Assembly (NCBI RefSeq): GCF_042666505.1
Contig: NZ_JBHTDN010000001.1
Location: forward strand, 62,001-126,000
Reading direction: 5' to 3'
Length of the DNA: 64,000 nt
Origin: Parapedobacter sp042666505
GTDB lineage: Bacteria; Bacteroidota; Bacteroidia; Sphingobacteriales; Sphingobacteriaceae
The translations under genes were made by a program, and so were the position numbers. The first letter of the stretch is position 1, and each line of letters opens with the position of its first letter. This document shows, piece by piece, positions 24,652-33,190 of this stretch. The notes under the pieces are model-generated. The model saw only the letters and a list, made by a program, of their open reading frames with translations. It searched no databases and was not told the DNA's origin.

Positions 24652-25713
24652 ATGAAGAAGCTATGCGTATTGGGAATATTGGTGGGGCTGGTGTTTGCGT
24701 GTAAAAAGGGAAGCGATGTGCTGCCCGATGTGTTTGCCGGTTTTACGAACCCGGCAAACTTTCCGGAACCGGAATACGATTTTTCACGCAATCCGGTAAC
24801 GGAAGCGGGATTTGAATTGGGCAAGCGCCTTTTCTACGAACCCCGGCTTTCGCGCAATAATACCATTGCCTGCGGAAGCTGCCACATCCAGTCGGCATCC
24901 TTCACACACCACGGGCATGACGTGAGCCATGGCATCGACGACCGGCTGGGTACACGCAATCCCATGCCGATTGTGAACCTGGCGTGGCAGCGGGAGTTTT
25001 TCTGGGACGGCGGCGTGTTCGACCTCGACCTCTCACCGGTGAATGCGATTACCAGCCCGGTGGAGATGGATGAAACCGTGCCCAACGTGATCCGCAAGCT
25101 GCGTGAACATCCCGATTATCCGGCCCTTTTTAAAAAGGCGTTCGGTACGGAGGAAATTACGGACGCGCGGTTGTTTAAAGCGCTTTCGCAATTTATGCTG
25201 ATGGCGGTGAGCGCCGATACGAAGTATGATAAAGTGATGCGGAACGAGGAGGGCGCGGCTTTTACCGAAGCGGAAAAAAAGGGATATGTGTTTTTTAAGC
25301 AGCGCTGTGCAACGTGCCACAGCGAACCGCTGTTCACCGACCGGAGCTACCGAAACAATGGATTGCAACCCAACCGGGTAAACGACATTGGCCGTGACTC
25401 GGTTACGCTCAATCCAAGGGACCGCTATGCGTTCAAGGTTCCGAGCTTGCGCAACTGGCAGTACACGGCGCCATACATGCACGATGGGCGTTTCCTGACG
25501 CTGAACAGGGTGCTGGAGCATTACCGCAGTGGAATGGTCGATTCCGAAACGCTCGACCCGATATTCCGGCAGCCCGATGGACGTATTGGCATTCCGATGA
25601 CCGACGAGGAGAAGGAGAACCTGATGGCATTCCTGCAAACACTGAATGACCGTGAGTTTGTCACTAACCCGTTATTCGCGGAACCGGAAATGGGTGGCTT
25701 GATTGTAAACTAA
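24652..25713 (+). CDS. MbnH-like diheme cytochrome c peroxidase family lipoprotein
   Basis: 353 residues. Signal MKKLCVLGILVGLVFACKKG contains a lipobox. Two heme c sites: CGSCH (residues 74-78) and CATCH (219-223), with the MauG/CCP core (RLSRNNTIACGSCH, VPSLRNWQYTAPYMHDGRF). In MbnP/MbnH pairs this enzyme uses a high-valent diiron-heme state to convert a Trp of MbnP to kynurenine, creating a copper site. An alternative ATG at 24640 adds four residues and overlaps the MbnP stop. Confidence 0.87.
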   Translation: MKKLCVLGILVGLVFACKKGSDVLPDVFAGFTNPANFPEPEYDFSRNPVTEAGFELGKRLFYEPRLSRNNTIACGSCHIQSASFTHHGHDVSHGIDDRLGTRNPMPIVNLAWQREFFWDGGVFDLDLSPVNAITSPVEMDETVPNVIRKLREHPDYPALFKKAFGTEEITDARLFKALSQFMLMAVSADTKYDKVMRNEEGAAFTEAEKKGYVFFKQRCATCHSEPLFTDRSYRNNGLQPNRVNDIGRDSVTLNPRDRYAFKVPSLRNWQYTAPYMHDGRFLTLNRVLEHYRSGMVDSETLDPIFRQPDGRIGIPMTDEEKENLMAFLQTLNDREFVTNPLFAEPEMGGLIVN

Positions 25714-25738
25714 ACATAATGAACGTATAGTATAGAAC

Positions 25739-26680
25739 ATGGATTTCCGAAAAATTATAGTGATGGCCGCCTTGCTGGTTGGCTCGATGCATGTATCAAA
25801 GGCCTGCGACATTTGCGGATGCGGCGTGGGCAGCTATTACCTGGGAATACTCCCGGATTTCAATAAGCGCTTTATCGGCATGCGCTACCAGCACAAGTCG
25901 CTTACCACGCACTTGGGGCCGACGGGCAACCGGACGCCGATTACAGCCGACGAGACCTACGAGAGTCTGGAACTTTGGGGTGCATGGAACTTCGGCAAAC
26001 GCTGGCGCGCCATGGCCATCCTCCCGTATAACTTCAATACGCGCCATGTGCGCAGCAGCGGGCAAACAGGCCAAAAAAACGGTGTGGGCGACATCGCAGT
26101 GATGGGTTTTTATAAGGTGTTTGAACAGGCAGCTACAACGAAAGCCAGCAAATTGCTGGTGCATTCGCTTTGGGCAGGTGTGGGTGTTAAAGTTCCCACG
26201 GGTTTGTACGACAACGGCGAACGGGCTTCGGTATCGCAGGATGCGCCCAACAATTTTCAGCTGGGCACGGCGAGTACAGACTTCATGGTCAACCTCGCAT
26301 ACGACATCAGGCTGATGGACCTGGGGCTGAATGCCAATGTGGGTTATAAGGTGAATACCGAGAACCGGCACGAGTACCGTTATGGAAACAAGCTGACGGC
26401 CAATACACTTGTTTATTACAAGTTTAACATTAAAAACAGGGTTCGTATTGCACCCAATGCAGGGGCGATGTATGAAAGCCAGACCAACGATGTGGTCTAT
26501 GGTAAATATGATGTCGCCCAATCCGGCGGAAACTCGCTGATCGGAGTAGTAGGGGTGGAGGTCAACGTTGGGAAAATCTCCCTGGGTGGCAACTATCAGG
26601 CGCCTCTCGCTCAAGACCTCGCTGAGGGTCGGGCGAGAGCGGGTAGCCGATTGCTGGCGCATGTTTCGTTCGGGTTTTAA
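25739..26680 (+). CDS. Outer-membrane beta-barrel protein with CDICGCG N-terminus
   Basis: 313 residues. A signal peptide ends just before ACDICGCGVGSYYLG, giving an exposed Cys triplet at the mature N-terminus that could ligate metal. The rest alternates hydrophobic and aromatic beta strands and ends in Phe (AHVSFGF), as outer-membrane barrels do. Annotators usually call this family a transporter. It follows MbnH by 25 bases, and its position suggests import or export of the metal handled by the locus (inference). Confidence 0.78.
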   Translation: MDFRKIIVMAALLVGSMHVSKACDICGCGVGSYYLGILPDFNKRFIGMRYQHKSLTTHLGPTGNRTPITADETYESLELWGAWNFGKRWRAMAILPYNFNTRHVRSSGQTGQKNGVGDIAVMGFYKVFEQAATTKASKLLVHSLWAGVGVKVPTGLYDNGERASVSQDAPNNFQLGTASTDFMVNLAYDIRLMDLGLNANVGYKVNTENRHEYRYGNKLTANTLVYYKFNIKNRVRIAPNAGAMYESQTNDVVYGKYDVAQSGGNSLIGVVGVEVNVGKISLGGNYQAPLAQDLAEGRARAGSRLLAHVSFGF

Positions 26681-26693
26681 CCGGGCTGGCAAA

Positions 26694-26736
26694 GGCTGCG
26701 TAGAAGCGTTCCCTCAATAGAAACGCCTACGCAGCC
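26694..26736. terminator. Long hairpin between convergent genes
   Basis: GGCTGCGTAG (26694-26703) pairs with CTACGCAGCC (26727-26736) and, after a two-base bulge, GCGTT (26706-26710) pairs with AACGC (26722-26726). It spans the end of the acr3 gene and the gap to the barrel gene. T-runs on either side are weak (TTT on the minus strand, none on the plus), so termination is probable but not certain. Confidence 0.5.
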
Positions 26737-27772
26737 AAAATGCCACGTTGACCAATGAAATCAGCGCAGGAACTTCTACCAACGGGCCGATGACGCCCGC
26801 AAACGCTTGGCCGGAGTGAATACCGAACACGCCGATGGCTACTGCTATGGCCAATTCGAAGTTATTGCCCGCAGCGGTAAAAGAAATGGCTGCGTTCTGT
26901 GAATAGTCTGCGCCCAATGATCTTCCCACAAAGAAGCTGATCAAAAACATGACGGCAAAGTAAATTGCCAGTGGCAAGGCGATCCGCAGGACATCCAGTG
27001 GAAGCTGCACAATCAGGTCGCCTTTCAAACTGAACATAACCACGATCGTAAACAGGAGCGCGACCAGTGTAATTGGCGAAATAAAAGGGATGAACCGCTG
27101 CTGATACCATTCCTCGCCTTTCGCCCGGATGAGCAAATGGCGGCTAATGATACCCACTAAAAAGGGGATGCCCAAGTAGATGGCTACGCTTTCGGCAATC
27201 TGTCCGATGGTGATGTTTATGGCAAGCCCATCGTAATTAAAAACGGGCGGTAGGACGGTTATAAAGACGTAGGCGTACGCACCATACAGCACCACCTGAA
27301 AGATGCTGTTTAAGGCGACTAGTCCGGCAGCATATTCGCGGTTACCTCCCGCTAGTTCGTTCCATACGATGACCATGGCGATGCAGCGGGCCAAGCCGAT
27401 GAGGATGAGTCCCACCATGTATTCCGGATAGTCATGCAAAAACAGCAAGGCTAGTACGAACATCAATACCGGGCCAATCACCCAGTTCAACAGTAACGAC
27501 GCACCCAGTACCTTTGTGTTCCGGAAGACCTGTCCCAACTGCCCATAGCGAACCTTTGCAAACGGTGGGTACATCATGAGAATCAGCCCGATTGCGAGTG
27601 GCACGTTGGTTGTGCCGGAAGAAAGCGATTGGACGAAGTCTGGCACGGCGGGAACGGAATATCCGATGCCTACACCTAACGCCATGGCAAGGAAAATCCA
27701 TAGCGTTAGGTACCGATCAAGAAAGCCGAGGCGTTTGCCGCGGATCGTCGGGTTGCAGTCCGTTGCGCTCAT
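26714..27772 (-). CDS. arsB: ACR3 family arsenite efflux transporter
   Basis: 352 residues with ten predicted transmembrane segments. Starts with a short cytoplasmic tail, then LGFLDRYLTLWIFLAMALGV. Family motifs are the conserved Cys in RCIAMVIVWNELAGGN and late NFELAIAVAIGVFGIHSGQAFAGVIGPLVEVP. ACR3 extrudes arsenite driven by proton motive force. Its start overlaps the arsC stop by four bases (ATGA-type), so the pair is coupled. It closes the ars operon. Confidence 0.94.
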   Translation of the reverse strand: MSATDCNPTIRGKRLGFLDRYLTLWIFLAMALGVGIGYSVPAVPDFVQSLSSGTTNVPLAIGLILMMYPPFAKVRYGQLGQVFRNTKVLGASLLLNWVIGPVLMFVLALLFLHDYPEYMVGLILIGLARCIAMVIVWNELAGGNREYAAGLVALNSIFQVVLYGAYAYVFITVLPPVFNYDGLAINITIGQIAESVAIYLGIPFLVGIISRHLLIRAKGEEWYQQRFIPFISPITLVALLFTIVVMFSLKGDLIVQLPLDVLRIALPLAIYFAVMFLISFFVGRSLGADYSQNAAISFTAAGNNFELAIAVAIGVFGIHSGQAFAGVIGPLVEVPALISLVNVAFWLRRRFY

Positions 27773-28197
27773 TGTGCGGAAATGTGCTGCCGGATAAAAT
27801 TCGATGCATAGGTCTTGATCTGCTCGCGGACCGCCCGGAACTGTGCCATGACCTCGGCTTCTGTACCCGATGCCTTCGCCGGATCGGGGAAATTCTGATG
27901 GAACCGTTGCGCCCTTGTCGGAAAAAAGGGGCAGCGCTCGTTGGCGTGATCACATACCGTAATGACGTAGTCAAAGGCAATATCCCGGTATTCGTCGACA
28001 TGGTTGGACGTGTGCCGAGAAAGGTCGATCCCGTCTTCTGCCATGATGGCTATGGCGCGTGGATTGACCCCATGGGTTTCCACACCTGCGCTGTATACCT
28101 CCGCGTCGCCCGCGGCGAAGCGACGCAGATATCCTTCGGCAATCTGGCTTCGGCAGCTGTTTCCGGTGCAAAGCACGAGTATTTTCTTTTGTTCCAT
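27769..28197 (-). CDS. arsC: Arsenate reductase, thioredoxin-coupled LMW phosphatase type
   Basis: 142 residues. The P-loop LVLCTGNSCRSQ holds Cys10 and Cys15, and VCDHANERCP holds Cys82 and Cys89, the same positions as in the S. aureus pI258 enzyme. These form the relay that reduces arsenate to arsenite using thioredoxin. The arsenite is then pumped out by the ACR3 protein encoded next. Confidence 0.95.
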   Translation of the reverse strand: MEQKKILVLCTGNSCRSQIAEGYLRRFAAGDAEVYSAGVETHGVNPRAIAIMAEDGIDLSRHTSNHVDEYRDIAFDYVITVCDHANERCPFFPTRAQRFHQNFPDPAKASGTEAEVMAQFRAVREQIKTYASNFIRQHISAQ

Positions 28198-28205
28198 CTG
28201 GTGTC

Positions 28206-28646
28206 TTAGTTACAGGTTCCGGAATCGGGGGTACAACATGCTGCCTTTTGCGCGGGTACACCGCAGGCATCCTGTGCAAGACAAGCCGTAGCCATGTTCT
28301 GGAGCACAAAGTTGTGGCCGTTGAATGCCAATCGGTACCGGCCGATGGTGTCTGCCTGGTATTCTACTTCTACTTCGAAATCGCCGAGGCCCAATTTTTC
28401 TTTCGATAGGTTGATAATGTTAAGCAGTTTGCCCGGCTTTAAGCGGTGTGCATAATCATTTGCATCCCAAAGCTGGAAGTTCACTGCCTTTTCGCTGCGG
28501 ATGGTTCCGCCGCAGTCGACGAAATGTCTGGTCACCATTCCTACCTCTGTTACGTGGAAATGTTCGGGGACATACGCGCCGCTTTCCAACTGGAACGTTA
28601 CCTGATCTAGGTGCGGCAGTACATTTTTTACTTCGGATAGTTTCAT
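28206..28646 (-). CDS. DUF6428 family protein in the ars operon
   Basis: 146 residues starting MKLSEVKNVLPHLDQVTF, with EHFHVTEVGMVTRHFVDCGG, the family core, and a Cys-rich C-terminus (CLAQDACGVP, KAACCTPDSGTCN) likely to bind arsenite or another thiophilic ion. Proteins of this family recur between arsR and arsC in Bacteroidota. Function is not established. An operator copy lies just upstream (28663-28678). Confidence 0.82.
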   Translation of the reverse strand: MKLSEVKNVLPHLDQVTFQLESGAYVPEHFHVTEVGMVTRHFVDCGGTIRSEKAVNFQLWDANDYAHRLKPGKLLNIINLSKEKLGLGDFEVEVEYQADTIGRYRLAFNGHNFVLQNMATACLAQDACGVPAQKAACCTPDSGTCN

Positions 28647-28662
28647 TGTATTTCTATTTATT

Positions 28663-28678
28663 GTAATATTACGATTAA
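28663..28678 (-). promoter_or_regulatory. ArsR operator copy between arsR and DUF6428
   Basis: The 13-base string AATATTACGATTA (28665-28677) is identical to one at 29036-29048 in the arsR promoter. Here it includes the perfect palindrome GTAATATTAC (28663-28672). It lies in the 47-base gap between arsR and the DUF6428 gene and suggests a second, internal regulated promoter. Confidence 0.6.
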
Positions 28679-28693
28679 TTAGTTCAAAAAAAA

Positions 28694-29026
28694 TCAGCAG
28701 CAACGGCTGCCGTCAAGGGTAGCTTCCGTAAGGAATGCACCGAATATTTCACGGTACTTGTTCCACGTATGCGGATCGATGCAATAGCATACGCTTACAC
28801 CCTCAATCGTCCCCTGAATGAGGCCCGCGTTCTTTAATTCTTTCAGGTGCTGCGAAGTGGTGGCCTGGGCCAGTCCCAACTCTTCTACCAAATCCCCGCA
28901 CACGCAGGCATTTTTCCTGACGAGATATTGCAGGATGGCAATGCGCGCGGGATGCGCCAGCGCCTTGGCCATATTGGCAAGGTCATTCTGCTCGGCCGTA
29001 AACAAACTTGTTTTTGATGCACCCAT
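28694..29026 (-). CDS. arsR: ArsR family arsenic-responsive repressor
   Basis: 110 residues starting MGASKTSLFTAEQNDL. Winged helix with LAHPARIAILQYLVRKNACVCGDL: the Cys pair ACVCGDL is the As(III)-binding motif (ELCVCDL in classical ArsR). The recognition helix is LAQATTSQHLKELKNAGL. C-terminal CC (DGSRCC) may add ligands. It heads the arsR-DUF6428-arsC-acr3 operon and overlaps its own operator region. Confidence 0.93.
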   Translation of the reverse strand: MGASKTSLFTAEQNDLANMAKALAHPARIAILQYLVRKNACVCGDLVEELGLAQATTSQHLKELKNAGLIQGTIEGVSVCYCIDPHTWNKYREIFGAFLTEATLDGSRCC

Positions 29027-29030
29027 TTCG

Positions 29031-29066
29031 ATCGCAATATTACGATTATTTGTCCACGCGCGCAAA
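29031..29066 (-). promoter_or_regulatory. arsR promoter and operator
   Basis: On the minus strand TTTG (29066-29063), a 20-base spacer and TAATATTG (29042-29035) form a promoter. The near-palindrome ATCGCAATATTACGAT (29031-29046, 14 of 16 symmetric) covers the -7 box, an ideal repressor position. The leader to the ATG at 29026 is only a few bases. Confidence 0.68.
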
Positions 29067-29242
29067 TTTTTTTTGGGGTAAGAATCTGACGTGTATTGCA
29101 AACTTTTGTGCGTACTTTTTGTAAATTAACTATCACAGAATAGAAACCACCATTTTTAAACAATAGGCTAGCAGAAGATATAGGGAACACCAACCGAAAA
29201 AGGAGGTGTAGCATTTGTCCGCTGCCACACGTTAGTATCTAT

Positions 29243-29962
29243 ATGAAAAAATTGAGCTTGATTGTTGCCTTTGTGGCCAGTGTCGCGCTGCTTGGCAGTT
29301 GTTTACGGGGAACTGATCCGCAGCCCGAGCAAGTGGGTGGTCTGACGTTTGTCAACACGTTTGTCGAGGCCGAGGCAGCCTATTACTACGTTAACCGAAA
29401 TGCGATACAGGGGCTGGATCCACTTCCATACCGGAGCTATGGACCGCAATGGCCTGTATACTATCCCGGGGAGAGTCGCCGGTTGGAAATCTATTCGACG
29501 TATCAGGATAACCGGCTTGTGGACACGACCTTCACCGTACGGGATAGCGTGTATTATTCTTCCATTGTATACGGTACGCACGATGCTCCGCGGCATTTTA
29601 TTACCGAAGATCGGATACCGGAAGGCGTGGACGACCCCCGCGCCATCGCGGCGGTTCGATTTTTTAACCTGGCAAATTCGGACCATCGGGTAACTCTCCG
29701 TATCGGTGATATCGAGCCCGCGGCCGCCTTCCGCAACCGGCCCTTGGAAACGGCCCAGACCGGCAAAGCCGGGGAGGCATTTACGCAGGTGGCCATCGGT
29801 ACCTATGCGATAAGTGTAGTAGATGAAGAGGGAGAGACGGTGGCAACGCGACAGGGTACGGTTGACCTGCCTGCAGGCAGCTATACAAGCGTTTTCCTTA
29901 CGGGTGATGAACGGGATCCGACTACCTTCTATGTCGGGGTGGTGCGGCAATGGGTTAATTAA
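29243..29962 (+). CDS. DUF4397 lipoprotein, copy 1
   Basis: 239 residues. Lipobox LLGSC after MKKLSLIVAFVASVA. The body is a DUF4397-type beta-sandwich: LTFVNTFVEAEAAYY, then VRFFNLANSDHRVTL and the end TYAISVVDEEGET and YTSVFLTGDE. DUF4397 proteins are surface or periplasmic with unknown ligands. It shares its layout and many segments with copy 2, 17 bases downstream. Confidence 0.84.
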   Translation: MKKLSLIVAFVASVALLGSCLRGTDPQPEQVGGLTFVNTFVEAEAAYYYVNRNAIQGLDPLPYRSYGPQWPVYYPGESRRLEIYSTYQDNRLVDTTFTVRDSVYYSSIVYGTHDAPRHFITEDRIPEGVDDPRAIAAVRFFNLANSDHRVTLRIGDIEPAAAFRNRPLETAQTGKAGEAFTQVAIGTYAISVVDEEGETVATRQGTVDLPAGSYTSVFLTGDERDPTTFYVGVVRQWVN

Positions 29963-29979
29963 CCTCTTATAAGTCGGTT

Positions 29980-30705
29980 ATGAAAAGAAAAAGAAACGTG
30001 CCTTTTGCCCTTTTTTTAGGGGTAGCCTTACTAGCGGGCTGCATAAAGGACGAAGAGCCTCAACCGGAAGTTCTCTCCGGATTTACGATTGTGAATTCGT
30101 TTCTGGAAGCACAGGCGGTATTGCATCGATTGGACGTCGGACGTGGATTTCAGCAAATGAACCAAGGGCAGGGCTATCGGGGTGTGGATTATTATACGGT
30201 GCCCAGCTGCGATAATTGCAAACTGGAGATCATTTCATCCAATGAGTTGGCCCGGGTGGTGGATACGGCTTTTGCCCTGCGGGAAAATACCTACTATACT
30301 TCTTTCTTGTTTGGTACTGAGGCCACGCCGCAGCATTTTCTTACGGAGGATCACGTACCGGAAGATACGGATGACCCGGCAGCGATCGCTGGCGTCCGCT
30401 TTTTTAACCTGGCCGAGACCGCCCACCGCGTGACGTTGCACATCGCGGAGGCCGAACCGATTGCGGCTTTCCGTGATCGGCCGACCGAAACACCGGAAAC
30501 CGGCAAAGCGGGGGAGGAATTTATACCGACCACGAATACGGGAACGCACGTGTTAACCATTCGGAATGAGCAGGGTGAACAGCTGGCCAGGCGCACGGGC
30601 GTAGCATTGGATCCTGGTGATTATCTGACGGTATTCCTAACGGGCGATGGCGGCGAAAATACCCCGTATTTTATTGGCATCGTGCGCCATCGGGGGATTA
30701 ATTAG
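29980..30705 (+). CDS. DUF4397 lipoprotein, copy 2
   Basis: 241 residues. Lipobox LLAGC. Strong parallel to copy 1: FTIVNSFLEAQAVLH, HFLTEDHVPEDTDDPAAIAG, VRFFNLAETAHRVTL, FRDRPTETPETGKAGEEF. A Cys pair (CDNCKLE) is unique to this copy. Tandem duplication with divergence; probably one transcript with copy 1 and perhaps the following NAD(P)-binding gene (13-base gap). Confidence 0.84.
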   Translation: MKRKRNVPFALFLGVALLAGCIKDEEPQPEVLSGFTIVNSFLEAQAVLHRLDVGRGFQQMNQGQGYRGVDYYTVPSCDNCKLEIISSNELARVVDTAFALRENTYYTSFLFGTEATPQHFLTEDHVPEDTDDPAAIAGVRFFNLAETAHRVTLHIAEAEPIAAFRDRPTETPETGKAGEEFIPTTNTGTHVLTIRNEQGEQLARRTGVALDPGDYLTVFLTGDGGENTPYFIGIVRHRGIN

Positions 30706-30718
30706 CTAGCCGACAGCG

Positions 30719-31438
30719 ATGACATCACTGATTGTCGGGGCAAGCGGCGCGACCGGGAAGCTGCTGGTTGAACAGCTGATCGGAGCCGGACACCGTGTGA
30801 AGGCAATTGTCCGCCCGACCGGCAACGTACCGGATTCGTGGGCCGAGAATGCGCACATCACGTTAATCAGATCCGATGTTACGAAAATGGGTGTCGATGA
30901 ACTGGCCGGTTACCTCAAGGACTGCCAGGCCGTAGCATCCTGTCTGGGGCACACGATGTCTTTCAAGGGAATTTTCGGGAAACCGAGGAGGCTTGTAACC
31001 GATGCGGTTCGGTTACTCTGCGAAACCATCAGCGCCAACAAACCGGAAAGCCGGATCAAATTTGTCTTGATGAATACCGTTGGGAACCGTAATCGGGATT
31101 TGGTTGAGCACATTCCCTTTATACAAAAGGTTGTTATCAACTTACTGCGGGCATTGGTTCCCCCGCATGCCGACAATGAAAATGCGGCAGATTACCTGAG
31201 AGCAACCATTGGGCAACCGCATTCGTTCGTTTCATGGGTGGTGGTGCGTCCTGACAGTTTGATCGACGAGGGAGCGGTGTCTGAATATACGTGCTACCCA
31301 TCGCCCATCCGAAGCGCAATTCTTAATCCGGGCAAAACCAGTCGCGTCAATGTCGCGCATTTTATGGCCGGATTGATGACAGACGAGGCGATGTGGCGTC
31401 GGTGGGAGGGACAAATGCCGGTGATTTACAACAAATGA
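30719..31438 (+). CDS. NAD(P)-binding SDR-like oxidoreductase
   Basis: 239 residues with the Rossmann motif LIVGASGATGKLLVEQLIGA, VASCLGHTMS, and RIKFVLMNTVGNRNRD; the family is the NAD(P)H-binding (NAD_binding_10) group. The catalytic Tyr-Lys pair is not evident. Substrate unknown. It follows the DUF4397 pair closely, so it is probably in their transcript. Confidence 0.83.
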   Translation: MTSLIVGASGATGKLLVEQLIGAGHRVKAIVRPTGNVPDSWAENAHITLIRSDVTKMGVDELAGYLKDCQAVASCLGHTMSFKGIFGKPRRLVTDAVRLLCETISANKPESRIKFVLMNTVGNRNRDLVEHIPFIQKVVINLLRALVPPHADNENAADYLRATIGQPHSFVSWVVVRPDSLIDEGAVSEYTCYPSPIRSAILNPGKTSRVNVAHFMAGLMTDEAMWRRWEGQMPVIYNK

Positions 31439-31547
31439 ATGGGCGCGTTGTTACCATAATCTTCTAAAATTCTCCACTTTTCCATAACGGTTGCCGGCTG
31501 CGGATATGCGATTCCGTGCGACCGAAAGTACCAAGCGTGCATTGAGG

Positions 31548-32897
31548 ATGTCAAAGCGTATTCTATTAATCGACGACGAGGAAAAACTACGGGGCCTGAT
31601 GGCTCGGATTATCGGGGTCAATGGGGAGGGGTTTGAGGTCGAACAGGCCGATAGCCTGAAATCGGCGCGGCTTAAGCTGTCGCGTGCGGATTTTGATGTG
31701 GTGGTCTGCGACGTGAAGCTACCCGATGGAAACGGGGTTGACTTCATCCGGGAAATCCGGGAGAAACAGCCGTTGGCAGAAACCATTCTCCTGACAGCCT
31801 ATGGAAACATTCCCGATGGTGTACAGGCCATCAAAAATGGTGCATTTGATTACATAACCAAAGGGGATGACCATAACCGGATCCTACCTTTGATTCATCG
31901 GGCTTTTGAGAAGGTACAGCTGTCGAAGCGGGTACATCAGCTGGAACAACAGGTGGGAAGGAAATATTCGTTTGATAGCATGATCGGAAAATCGAAGGTG
32001 CTTCAAGCAGCGATTGACCTCGGGAAGAAAGTGGCACAGACGGATACCACCGTGTTGCTGCTCGGCGAAACAGGCACCGGCAAGGAAGTATTCGCCCAAG
32101 CTATCCATCAGGCGAGCAATCGGAAAGCCAAGCCGTTCGTTGCATTGAATTGCGCTACGTTTAGCAAGGATTTGCTGGAGAGCGAGCTGTTCGGCCATCG
32201 GGAGGGTGCATTTACCGGGGCAACCAAAGATAAAAAGGGACTTTTTGAGGAGGCGAACACCGGTACGCTATTTCTGGATGAGGTTGGAGAGCTTCCCATC
32301 GAATTGCAGGCCAAGCTGCTGCGCGTACTGGAAACGGGCGAGTTTCTCCGGGTGGGCGAGACGAAGCCGGTACGGTCGGATGTCCGCATCATCGCGGCTA
32401 CCAATCGCGATCTGGAGAAAGAAACGGAATCGGGGAATTTCCGAAACGACCTGTACTATCGGCTTTCTGTGTTTATCATATCCTTGCCTGCATTACGTGA
32501 ACGGATTGAGGACATCGGCCCGCTGGCCGAATTTTTTGCGGAGCTGTCGGCCGAACGGATGAATAAACCGTGTCCGGCACTTACCTGGCAGTACATCGAA
32601 GCGCTGAAACGGCATCGGTGGAAGGGCAATATCCGGGAACTGAAAAATGTCATCGAACGAAGCGTGATCCTGGCCGAAGGGGACGTACTCGATACGGACA
32701 GCTTGCCTTATGAGTTCAACCATCCCGTACAGCCACACCAAGGCCAACCAATTGCGGCGTTTTCCATGGCAAATGCCGAGAAGGCACATATCCAGAACGT
32801 ACTGAACTACACGGGTGGCAACAAAGCCGAGGCTGCCCGGTTACTTGAAATCGGTATCGCTACGCTTTATCGGAAGATCGAGGCGTACAACCTTTGA
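31548..32897 (+). CDS. Sigma-54 dependent response regulator (NtrC type) of the kdp module
   Basis: 449 residues starting MSKRILLIDDEEKLRG. The receiver has D9/D10 and phospho-Asp55 (VVCDVKLPDG). The AAA+ domain has Walker A GETGTGKE (about 173-180), the sigma-54 contact GAFTGA (220-225) and Walker B TLFLDEVGELP. The C-terminus has a Fis-type helix-turn-helix (EAARLLEIGIATLYRKIEAY). It lies immediately upstream of kdpF-kdpA-kdpB-kdpC in the same direction, separated by a terminator, and is the apparent replacement for the OmpR-type KdpE; its partner is probably the histidine kinase at 39968. An upstream in-frame ATG at 31491 was rejected as non-family. Confidence 0.92.
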   Translation: MSKRILLIDDEEKLRGLMARIIGVNGEGFEVEQADSLKSARLKLSRADFDVVVCDVKLPDGNGVDFIREIREKQPLAETILLTAYGNIPDGVQAIKNGAFDYITKGDDHNRILPLIHRAFEKVQLSKRVHQLEQQVGRKYSFDSMIGKSKVLQAAIDLGKKVAQTDTTVLLLGETGTGKEVFAQAIHQASNRKAKPFVALNCATFSKDLLESELFGHREGAFTGATKDKKGLFEEANTGTLFLDEVGELPIELQAKLLRVLETGEFLRVGETKPVRSDVRIIAATNRDLEKETESGNFRNDLYYRLSVFIISLPALRERIEDIGPLAEFFAELSAERMNKPCPALTWQYIEALKRHRWKGNIRELKNVIERSVILAEGDVLDTDSLPYEFNHPVQPHQGQPIAAFSMANAEKAHIQNVLNYTGGNKAEAARLLEIGIATLYRKIEAYNL

Positions 32898-32920
32898 GAT
32901 TCTTTCCATATTGATAACGG

Positions 32921-32947
32921 AGCCTATCATTTTGATAGGCTTTTTTT
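32921..32947 (+). terminator. Intrinsic terminator after the response regulator
   Basis: Perfect 9-bp stem AGCCTATCA/TGATAGGCT with a TTT loop and a run of T. It isolates the regulator gene from the kdp genes, so the latter need their own promoter. Confidence 0.9.
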
Positions 32948-33084
32948 GTGCCTATATCTGTGTTTTTTGCTTGTATTGTGCTGTATTTCAGTTTGTTGTT
33001 GTTTTGTTGTCAATTTTGGAATGCCGTTGGTATCCACCGGAATCAAAAAAACAATAACACATCAAATGAAAGGAATTCACACGT

Positions 33085-33168
33085 ATGGTCACAACAATTT
33101 TAATCATCGCGGGGCTAGCATGCTTTGCGCTTTTCTTCAAGGCAGTAGACGCTTTCGAACGCATCTAG
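33085..33168 (+). CDS. 27-residue membrane peptide upstream of kdpF
   Basis: An ORF of 27 residues: MVTTILIIAGLACFALFF then KAVDAFERI. One transmembrane helix followed by a charged tail. It lies 22 bases before kdpF and resembles short peptides I have seen in the same place in other Sphingobacteriaceae kdp loci (memory, unverified). It could be an accessory subunit of KdpFABC or a leader peptide. Confidence 0.6.
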   Translation: MVTTILIIAGLACFALFFKAVDAFERI

Positions 33169-33190
33169 TTTAACATTATATCCATCAAAG

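Noticed and set aside
32938..32953. GG-N10-GC pattern, possible sigma-54 promoter for kdp
   Set aside because: Only the GG and GC match; it falls inside the terminator stem and T run, with flanks unlike TGGCAC and TTGC. No better sigma-54 site was found by eye.
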